Source: Paraburkholderia ultramafica (GTDB lineage: Bacteria; Pseudomonadota; Gammaproteobacteria; Burkholderiales; Burkholderiaceae). Taken from it: a DNA stretch of 64,000 nucleotides. The notes under the pieces were generated by a model. The model was not told where the DNA came from. It saw only the letters and a program-made list of their open reading frames with translations, and did no database searches. The DNA lies in contig NZ_CADIKK010000029.1 in the NCBI RefSeq assembly GCF_902859915.1, positions 1 through 64,000 on the forward strand, in the 5' to 3' direction. Of this stretch, positions 57,930-64,000 are shown piece after piece (the first letter of the stretch is position 1; every line of letters starts with the position of its first letter). Made by a program: the position numbers and the translations under genes.

Positions 57930-59357
57930 CTAGCGTCTTCCACCGCGTCCGCCGCCGCCCGCCCGCATGCCGCCGCCGCCGCTCGGCCGGTTGAAGCCCG
58001 AGCTCTGCATGCTGGAGCGTCCGCGGTCGGCACTGCGTTGGGTCGCGCCGCCCGCGCCCACGCCCTGAAATGCGCTGTCGCGGCCGCCACCGACACCACC
58101 GGCGCCGCGTCCGCCGCCGGCACCGCCGACACCGCCAACACCACCGGCACCACCGGCACCACCGGCACCACCGGCACCACCGGCACCACCGGCACCACCG
58201 GCACCACCGACACCACCGGCGCCGCGTCCGCCGCCGGCACCGCCGACACCACCGGCACCACCGACGCCACCGACGCCACGTCCGCCGCCGGCACCACCGG
58301 CACCGCCAACACCACCGGCGCCGCGTCCGCCGCCGCGGTCGCCGGCAACCGACCTGTCCGCCGTCCCTGCGCGATTGCCCGCGCCCGCCCGGTCGGCGGT
58401 GTTGGCGCGCCCGCCGCCCGCCGTGTCGCGGCCGCGGAAATCGTTACGCCCCTCCGCACCGCCGACGTTGCGCGAATACTTTTCGCGGGTCGCGTTGTCG
58501 CGATAGGCGACGCCCTGGCGATGGCTCCCGTCGTGCTGCCAGCGGCCTCCTTCGACCTTGGTGCGGTCGAAGTTCCGATCGATGTTCGCGGCCTTGTTGA
58601 CGTTGACATTGACGTCGCCGCCGCCCCAGTTGCAATTGCCGAAGATCGCACCGGCGGCAGCGAGCCCGACGCCCCAGGCGAACCCCGTCATCAGCGCGCC
58701 GCCAGGATAATAGGCCGGCGGGGGCGGCCAGTAGGTTGGCGGATAGGCCGGATAGCTCCACGCACCGTATACGACGGTCGGGTTATAGGCGGGCACGTAG
58801 ATCACCTGCGGGTTGGCGGGCTCGATTTTCACGATGCTCTGCCCGCCGGCGGGCGCCGGTTCGACGATCACGTTCTGCTGCTCGTTCGACTTGAGGTTGC
58901 CCGAATCCTTGGCGCGAGCGCGCAAGCGCTGCACGGCGGCGAGCACGTCTTTTTCCTGCGCGAGGAACGCGTCGCCGAGCTTCTGGGTCCAGTCGAGCTT
59001 GTCGCTCATCGGCTCGAGAATTTGCGGGAAGGCCACCATCGATTTCACGCTGACATCCCATGTCTGGTTTTCGACGGCCTTCACGGCGGCGTCGCCCGTG
59101 ACCTTCGGATTGGCCTTGACCCAGCGTGCCGCATGCACGATCTCGAGCGGATAGGTCGCCGCCATCAGCACTTGCGACAGCACGGAGTCGGGGTAGAGGG
59201 CGATCGGCGCGACCAGCGCCTCGATTTCTTCCGGCTTGAATGGCTCGCGCGGCTGCGCCGGCTGGGTTTGAGCACGCGCAACGCCCGCCCCCAGGGTCAG
59301 CGCGACAAGCATCCACAGGCATAGCACTGTGGCCCATCGGTGATTCCACAGGGACAT
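57930..59357 (-). CDS. DUF3300 secreted protein with glycine-rich repeat tail
   Basis: The 475-residue product has a signal peptide (WMLVALTLGAGVARA). The DUF3300 domain covers about residues 38-210: FKPEEIEALVAPIALYPDSVLSQVLMA (in parts), WDVSVKSMVAFPQILEPMSDKLDW and IVKIEPANPQVIYVPAYNPTVVYG. A Tyr/Pro-rich spacer and a short GNCNWGGGDVNVNVNK stretch follow, then a roughly 130-residue Gly-rich tail (GGAGG, GGVGG, GGRGA units). The last part is RSSMQSSGFNRPSGGGGMRAGGGGR. The tail is encoded by a minisatellite, so its length probably varies between strains. It is followed by the DUF2950 gene. Confidence 0.9.
   Translation of the reverse strand: MSLWNHRWATVLCLWMLVALTLGAGVARAQTQPAQPREPFKPEEIEALVAPIALYPDSVLSQVLMAATYPLEIVHAARWVKANPKVTGDAAVKAVENQTWDVSVKSMVAFPQILEPMSDKLDWTQKLGDAFLAQEKDVLAAVQRLRARAKDSGNLKSNEQQNVIVEPAPAGGQSIVKIEPANPQVIYVPAYNPTVVYGAWSYPAYPPTYWPPPPAYYPGGALMTGFAWGVGLAAAGAIFGNCNWGGGDVNVNVNKAANIDRNFDRTKVEGGRWQHDGSHRQGVAYRDNATREKYSRNVGGAEGRNDFRGRDTAGGGRANTADRAGAGNRAGTADRSVAGDRGGGRGAGGVGGAGGAGGGRGVGGVGGAGGVGGAGGGRGAGGVGGAGGAGGAGGAGGAGGAGGAGGVGGVGGAGGGRGAGGVGGGRDSAFQGVGAGGATQRSADRGRSSMQSSGFNRPSGGGGMRAGGGGRGGRR
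58085..58345 (-). repeat. Coding minisatellite, 9-bp units in higher-order blocks
   Basis: On the plus strand GGCACCACC units recur about seven times in a row (about 58146-58208). They are interrupted by repeats of a longer block containing GGCGCCGCGTCCGCCGCC (at about 58099, 58216 and 58318). On the coding (minus) strand these encode GGAGG, GGVGG and GGRGA peptides of the DUF3300 protein. Slippage in units of 9 keeps the frame. Confidence 0.9.
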
Positions 59358-59655
59358 GGCTGCTCCTTCAGACTGGTTGACAGGTATCCGAACTAATCAG
59401 GCCCGCTGCAAATGACGGCGAATTGCAGAATCCTATGCGTGAGTGTGCGATCTCTACCCAATATGATGTTAGAACATCCAACGGGTCTTGTGACGCAAAT
59501 ACGCAGTCCATTTACCACTTTCGAAACGGGTGCGATGCAAGCGAAAACGATGCTGACGCGGCGTGGTGCGAGGCACGCAATGACGTCGGCGCGCGCCACG
59601 CGATAGTTAGCGCACTTCAGCGCAGCCGAGCTTGTCGCGAGCGTCGTGGAGTCTG

Positions 59656-60159
59656 CTAGAACATGCTCCGCCGGCTAGGATCGCGCAACGGATCCGGAGA
59701 CTTCTGGGTTTGTCGCACGATGCCCTGATCGTCAAAGTAAAAGTTGAAAATCATGTAGAAGACATTGCTTTCCTGATAGCGGTATGACCACACCTCCCGT
59801 TTCATCAACGGGAAATAGGATTTCTCGAATGGACGGCCAAAGTTGACGAGCACGTCGTCATGCGTCCACTTGCCGACCTCGGCGCGATAAAACTCGTTTT
59901 CCTGCAGCACTTGCCGGGCACTCACCACCTTGCCGGATGCATCGATGTCGGCCGCTGTCGTCGTGGTGCCCATCGGCTGTGTCGGCCACATCAGCCGCTT
60001 GCCGCCATTCGGCAGATCGTAGATTTCCTTCGGCGGTCCCATGCGTGCGATCAACGCCGCCTGATCCGAACCGACTTCGATCTGCTGATACGGTTGCGCG
60101 CAGCCCGTGAAGGCCAATACCGCGATGCAGATCACTAACCTTGCAGCCCGGCTATCCAT
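59656..60159 (-). CDS. Lipoprotein with SmpA/OmlA-like repeats
   Basis: A 167-residue outer-envelope lipoprotein. Its signal ends in the lipobox LAFTGC (Cys20), followed by AQPYQQIEVGSDQAALIARMGPPKEIY, a BamE/SmpA-type beginning (helix pair then VGxD...MGPP). A second half repeats the theme: WTHDDVLVNFGRPFEKSYF, VWSYRYQESNVFYMIFNFYFDDQGIV. Two such modules in tandem are common in this class. It may assist outer-membrane assembly or be an unrelated stress lipoprotein. The start is ATG 60159. Confidence 0.78.
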   Translation of the reverse strand: MDSRAARLVICIAVLAFTGCAQPYQQIEVGSDQAALIARMGPPKEIYDLPNGGKRLMWPTQPMGTTTTAADIDASGKVVSARQVLQENEFYRAEVGKWTHDDVLVNFGRPFEKSYFPLMKREVWSYRYQESNVFYMIFNFYFDDQGIVRQTQKSPDPLRDPSRRSMF

Positions 60160-60457
60160 GATCGTTCTCCCACAAAGACGCGGTGTCCGAGGCCGTCTGT
60201 CCGGGATACTGCGCAGACGACTTGCGTCAACGGCAACGGCCGGCCTGTGTGATGCCTGAATGAGTTATAGACCTTATTGATCGAGCGGACAGGCTGCCGT
60301 TATGTGCGCGATCATCCATCACCGAACTGCGCGTCGCAGTGCGAAATCATTTGCACAAATCGCGCGAGCACAACATTCACATCCTGGTTCTTAGGCATTG
60401 ATCGGGACGGCCGCTCATGATGAATGGGATGCAACGCTGGCCGTCAAACAAGCGCGT

Positions 60458-60820
60458 TCAGCGTCCCATTCGTCGGTCGTAGCCGCGCGAGATGCGATCG
60501 AGCAATGTGGGATCGCGGGCGTTGGGCGAATTGAACTGCACGACGACACTGCCATCGGCTTGCTGGCGCACACTCGCCGTGACGGTGCTGCCGTTTAGTC
60601 CACCGACGACGGTGCCGCTGGCTGGATCCTGAACGGTAATCGCCAGACCTTCGTCGCTAATTGCGCCCGCCGCGGCCGAGAAGGACCGGTCGAAGCTGGC
60701 CGGTGTGGTGACGACGGTTCCGGCAGGCACCGCGTAATACGGGCATCCGGTCAATGGCAGCAACAACGCGCAGACACTGACGAGTACGAGCCGCTTGAAG
60801 ATCACATCCTCGCGTTTCAC
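60458..60820 (-). CDS. Small lipoprotein
   Basis: The lipobox LPLTGC after VFKRL-type basic n-region residues (VKREDVIFKRLVLVSVCALL) marks a lipoprotein signal. The mature part of about 97 residues has PAGTVVTTPASFDRSFSAAAGAISDEGL and TVQDPASGTVVGGLNGSTVTASVRQQADG (in parts), a beta-rich pattern repeated in Burkholderia DUF-type lipoproteins. The start is uncertain: GTG 60820 or GTG 60805 both give a good signal, while ATG 60883 adds a polar tail. Function unknown. Confidence 0.65.
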   Translation of the reverse strand: MKREDVIFKRLVLVSVCALLLPLTGCPYYAVPAGTVVTTPASFDRSFSAAAGAISDEGLAITVQDPASGTVVGGLNGSTVTASVRQQADGSVVVQFNSPNARDPTLLDRISRGYDRRMGR

Positions 60821-61117
60821 TGACCCGGCTCGAATGACGTAGCCCCTGGGCGCGTGAGATTGACGCTTACTCGATGGAGTCATCGCTGTTCCCCTCGATT
60901 GAATACGACGCCCGGCAATGCATACATTCTTGTCCCGGCATGCGGCCTCCAGTAAATCGCGGCGATCCTGTCCTTTGCGGTGTTGCGCGCGCAAGCATTA
61001 CGCAGCAAGTCATGCAATGCGCGGCGAGCAGAGCGGCGGCCGGCGCGTGCAGTACGATCGCCGCATTCGATCATGCAGCAAGCGTACGGCGCGGTTTTCA
61101 CGACTGGCGCCCACTAC

Positions 61118-61375
61118 TCAATACTTGATATCGCGCGCCGTCTGACGCCCTTGCTGCTTGGTCTGCCGCTTATCCTGCCGGCATTGCGAATTGCTTTTCT
61201 GGTCTGTCGCGCGGCATTCCTGCTTGGTGTTTCGTGAACCCTGCCGTGTCTCCTGGCGGACGTCACGCCCAGCACGGCGTTGTTGCGCCTGCTCAGTGGC
61301 CCACGACTGCGTCGACATGGTGGCCAGAAACATCGCGGCTACCACGGTGATGAACCGGCGGTTCCATGCTGGCAT
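61118..61375 (-). CDS. Small secreted Arg/Gln-rich protein
   Basis: The signal peptide (MPAWNRRFITVVAAMFLATMSTQSWA) is followed by a mature peptide of about 59 residues made almost entirely of charged or polar residues: RRAGRDVRQETRQGSRNTKQ, then ECRATDQKSNSQCRQDKRQT, then a C-terminal ARDIKY. A period of about 7-11 residues places R-Q and D-x-R repeatedly on one helical face. The two cysteines could form a disulfide. It may bind polyanions or metal, but no function is known. The start is ATG 61375. Confidence 0.65.
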   Translation of the reverse strand: MPAWNRRFITVVAAMFLATMSTQSWATEQAQQRRAGRDVRQETRQGSRNTKQECRATDQKSNSQCRQDKRQTKQQGRQTARDIKY

Positions 61376-61533
61376 GATGTGATCTCCGATGGACGATGTC
61401 GCGTAACCTGCATCCAGTCAAAACAATACTGACAGCGATCGAATCCGCGCCTGCCGTCGATCGCACCATGAAGGCATTGCATCGCGTGCGGGGTGAGGGG
61501 TTCCGCAAAGTTCTCTCGTTCCCGTGGCTCGCT

Positions 61534-62703
61534 TCAGTTTCGGACAACCTTGTCGGGGTCGCCGGTCGTATCGGCGATCTGCGGCTCGCCGCCCTGCGGG
61601 GCCGAGGCGTCCGGCAGGCCGACCCACGCCAGCAGCAAGTGGTACGTCACCGCGAGCACCACCGGACCGATGAAGAGTCCCGCCACGCCGATCGACAGCA
61701 CGCCGCCGAGCACCCCGGCGAGGATCAGCACCATCGGCAGCGCGACCGCTCGCCGGATCAGAATCGGGCGCAGGATGTTGTCGAGCATGCTCACGCCGAT
61801 CGCCCACGCCAGCAGCAACAGCGCAGCCACGTTCGAGTCACGTGAATACAGCCACGCGACACAGCCGAGCAGCGGCAACAGCGGGCCAATCTGTACCAGG
61901 CACGTGAGCACCAGCAGTGCGCTCAGCACGCCGGCGAACGGAATGCCCGCCACCCATACGCCCGCTGCGGCAAGCGAAGCCTGCACGACCGCCGTGACCA
62001 CGATGCCGAGCGCAATCGCGCGAATCGCCAGACCGATGAGGCGAATGATGTCGGCGCCGTAGTGCGGCGAAATCCGCTGGGCGACCCGGATGACGAGTTG
62101 CGCGGCGGTTTCTCCCTTCGCGTACAGCAGGCCGCAGACGATGATCATCAGCAGCAGATGCAGGACGAACACGCCGAGCAGGCTGACATGCGCGAGCAGC
62201 CAGCGTGCGCCGTCGACCATGTACGGCTGGATTCGCGCGAGCGCGCCGCCGGGACCGGCATCCGACAGGGTTTGCCATTCGTGCGCGATGCGCTCGCCGA
62301 TCACGGGAATCGCGCCGAGCCAGCGCGGCGGCGACGGCAGCGCGTAGGTCGGCAAGCCTTTCACGAACGCCATGATTTCGGCGGCATGGTCCGCGAGTGT
62401 CGAGACTGCGCCATAGACGGGAATCACAATCGCGACGAGCTGCACCAGCAGCATCACGCAGACCGCCGCTCCGCGGTGTCCGCCCAGCGCGCGCTGCAGC
62501 CGGATGAACGCAGGCCATGTCGCGACGACGATCATGATGCTCCAGATCAGCGCGGGCGCGAACGGCAGGAGGACATACAGACTGCCGCCGCCCAGCAGCA
62601 ACATCGCGCCGATCCCAAGCACGGCGCGCGGCAGATCCGGCAGCGGGCGCGCGCCGCCGTTGGTTGGCTGGCCGGTTGCCGGGGCAGGTGCAACGTCGTT
62701 CAT
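61534..62703 (-). CDS. AI-2E family (PerM-like) membrane permease
   Basis: A 389-residue membrane protein of the PerM/TqsA-type family. It has N-terminal helices (AVLGIGAMLLLGGGSLYVLLPF, then ALIWSIMIVVATWPAF), a large loop, and the conserved C-terminal block AIGVSMLDNILRPILIRRA with VLILAGVLGGVLSIGVAGLFIGPVVLAV (in parts). Members export autoinducer-2, act as sodium/proton exchangers, or have unknown substrates, so the substrate is open. The start ATG 62703 precedes a Pro/Ala-rich cytoplasmic tail. Confidence 0.85.
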   Translation of the reverse strand: MNDVAPAPATGQPTNGGARPLPDLPRAVLGIGAMLLLGGGSLYVLLPFAPALIWSIMIVVATWPAFIRLQRALGGHRGAAVCVMLLVQLVAIVIPVYGAVSTLADHAAEIMAFVKGLPTYALPSPPRWLGAIPVIGERIAHEWQTLSDAGPGGALARIQPYMVDGARWLLAHVSLLGVFVLHLLLMIIVCGLLYAKGETAAQLVIRVAQRISPHYGADIIRLIGLAIRAIALGIVVTAVVQASLAAAGVWVAGIPFAGVLSALLVLTCLVQIGPLLPLLGCVAWLYSRDSNVAALLLLAWAIGVSMLDNILRPILIRRAVALPMVLILAGVLGGVLSIGVAGLFIGPVVLAVTYHLLLAWVGLPDASAPQGGEPQIADTTGDPDKVVRN

Positions 62704-62986
62704 GGCCTGACGAACTCCTGTGGCGCCGCAAGCGCCGGAGTGATGCTGAAAGACCGCCGGCGCGGGACATCCCGCCCCGGCATGCGCCGCGCTACGACCG
62801 GCGCTGACACGCAAGCACGCCACGCCCGGAGGCGGGCGCGAGGCGGCGCACACGCCGCATGTCCAGCTTACCAGCGCGACCGATCACGACTATCGGACCT
62901 TGGTCCTACCGAAGCGCGCAGCGCACAGGCGAGCATTCGTGCGGCGCTTCGAGCAACGCAGCGTGCCTGGGCACAGCCTCAGCCGT

Positions 62987-64000
62987 TCAGTAATCGAGCG
63001 GATCGCGGATCAGCGGACAGGTCATGCAATGGCCGCCACCACGGCCGCGCCCCAACTCGCTCGCCGCGATCGTGATGACTTCCACGCCGGCCTTGCGCAT
63101 CAGGGTATTGGTGTAGGTGTTGCGGTCGTAGCCGATCACCACGCCGGGCTCGATGCACACGACGTTGTTGCCGTCGTCCCATTGCTCGCGCGCAGCGGCG
63201 AAACGGTTGCCGCCGGTCTCCACGACACGCAGCCTCGCCAGGCCGAGCGCGCCGGCCACGACATCCATGAAAGGTTTGTCCTCGTGGCGCATGCTGAACT
63301 TCGACTCGCTGGCGTCGTCCGGTCGTAACGAAAAGGCGACGATTTCCTTCACGACTTCCGGATAGATCGTGACGAGGTCGCGGTCGCAGAACGTGAACAC
63401 CGTATCGAGGTGCATCGCCGCGCGCGATTTGGGCATGCCCGCGACGATGATCTGCTCGACGGCGCCTTTCGAGAACAGCGCCTGGGCGAGTTCACCGATG
63501 GCCTGGCGGCTCGTGCGCTCGCCCATGCCCACGAGCAGTACGCTTTTGCCGACCGGCATCACGTCGCCGCCCTCGAGCGTCGACAAGCCGTGATCGACGT
63601 CGGGGTCACCATACCAGGTCTCGAACTTCGCATTGGCGAAGTCCGGATGGAAGCGGTAGATCGCGGCGGCGAGCAGCGTTTCCTGACGGCGCGCCGGCCA
63701 GTACAGTGGATTGAGCGTGACGCCGCCATAGATCCAGCACGTGGTATCGCGCGTGAACACGCTGTTCGGAAGGGGCGGCACCACGAAGCTGGCGTACCCG
63801 AGGTATTCGCGGAACAGCTTCAGCGTATTGCTGTGCCCGGAATCCGGAATATCTTCGACGGTCACGCCGCCGATCAGGAACTCGGCGAGCCGCCTCGGCT
63901 CGAGACTGTCGAGCCAGCTTCGCACCTCGCCGGCGAGACCCGCGCCGGTCGTGTTCGAGCGGATCTTTCTGTCGAGAATCCACTTGCGCGCTTGCGGGTG
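62987..64000 (-). CDS. arcA: Arginine deiminase, second copy, 5' end outside the window
   Basis: The C-terminal 337 residues of an ADI, highly similar in motif order to the gene at 52500. It has TRDTTCWIYGGVTLNPLYWP, LEGGDVMPVG, AAMHLDTVFTFCD and the nucleophile in RGGGHCMTCPLIRDPLDY. The frame remains open to the window edge (HPQARKWILDRKIRSNTT), so the missing N-terminus of about 80 residues should follow beyond 64000. The two copies differ at many positions, so this is not a recent duplication. Its neighbours upstream are not visible; arcD, arcB or arcC could lie there. Confidence 0.93.
   Translation of the reverse strand, partial: HPQARKWILDRKIRSNTTGAGLAGEVRSWLDSLEPRRLAEFLIGGVTVEDIPDSGHSNTLKLFREYLGYASFVVPPLPNSVFTRDTTCWIYGGVTLNPLYWPARRQETLLAAAIYRFHPDFANAKFETWYGDPDVDHGLSTLEGGDVMPVGKSVLLVGMGERTSRQAIGELAQALFSKGAVEQIIVAGMPKSRAAMHLDTVFTFCDRDLVTIYPEVVKEIVAFSLRPDDASESKFSMRHEDKPFMDVVAGALGLARLRVVETGGNRFAAAREQWDDGNNVVCIEPGVVIGYDRNTYTNTLMRKAGVEVITIAASELGRGRGGGHCMTCPLIRDPLDY

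Noticed and set aside
58038..59324. Plus-strand frame with Thr-Gly-Thr repeats
   Set aside because: It is the complement of the glycine-repeat coding minisatellite of the DUF3300 gene.
59465..59478. GATGTT-AG-AACATC dyad in the gap before the DUF3300 gene
   Set aside because: A short dyad without promoter boxes or a nearby regulator gene; too weak to call an operator.

Overview
This 64-kb window is GC-rich chromosomal DNA. Gene content and protein style point to the Burkholderiales, most likely Paraburkholderia or Burkholderia sensu lato: a phasin, a second IF-1 gene, small DUF4148/DUF1488/DUF1653 proteins, an oxidative L-rhamnose pathway, and paired DUF3300/DUF2950 proteins. I see no rRNA, tRNA, CRISPR array, prophage or intact insertion sequence. 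Assignments come from motifs and remembered family sequences; no search was run.

Layout. 1-6.7 kb holds small secreted, membrane and hypothetical genes, a phasin, and a scar where a LacI-type regulator and a phytanoyl-CoA dioxygenase gene, both missing their 5' halves, abut head to head. 6.7-17.2 kb is a complete L-rhamnose uptake and oxidation locus: SDR, L-rhamnonate dehydratase, L-rhamnose dehydrogenase, a LysR regulator, then mutarotase, lactonase and a four-gene ABC transporter, ended by a strong hairpin. 17.3-21.5 kb has the nitrate sensor pair NasS-NasT, a frameshifted CynX-type MFS gene and a divergent GntR regulator with an operator-like palindrome pair. 21.9-35.3 kb is mostly housekeeping and hypothetical genes: IF-1, a YheO/DauR-like regulator, small membrane proteins, a ferredoxin, an AcoR-type sigma-54 activator, cytochrome b561, a purine permease, an NfeD/slipin pair and an AraC regulator.

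35.5-43.2 kb is a valine/isobutyrate degradation operon: acyl-CoA dehydrogenase, acyl-CoA ligase, mmsA, mmsB, enoyl-CoA hydratase and 3-hydroxyisobutyryl-CoA hydrolase, with the AraC gene divergent. After a siderophore-protein remnant and marC comes an arginine/ornithine island (44.3-55.9 kb). On the minus strand it encodes ornithine decarboxylase, a putrescine-ornithine antiporter fused to a periplasmic solute-binding domain, and arginine decarboxylase. Divergently it encodes the arginine deiminase pathway arcABC. A second arginine deiminase gene runs off the right edge. The remaining genes (56-62.7 kb) encode secreted proteins, lipoproteins and an AI-2E-family permease.

The most unusual items are the PotE-solute-binding fusion protein, a family of intra-operon hairpin repeats with compensatory base changes and one nested copy, the LacI/PhyH deletion scar, a collagen-like insert inside the NfeD protease domain, and several short tandem arrays at gene ends.
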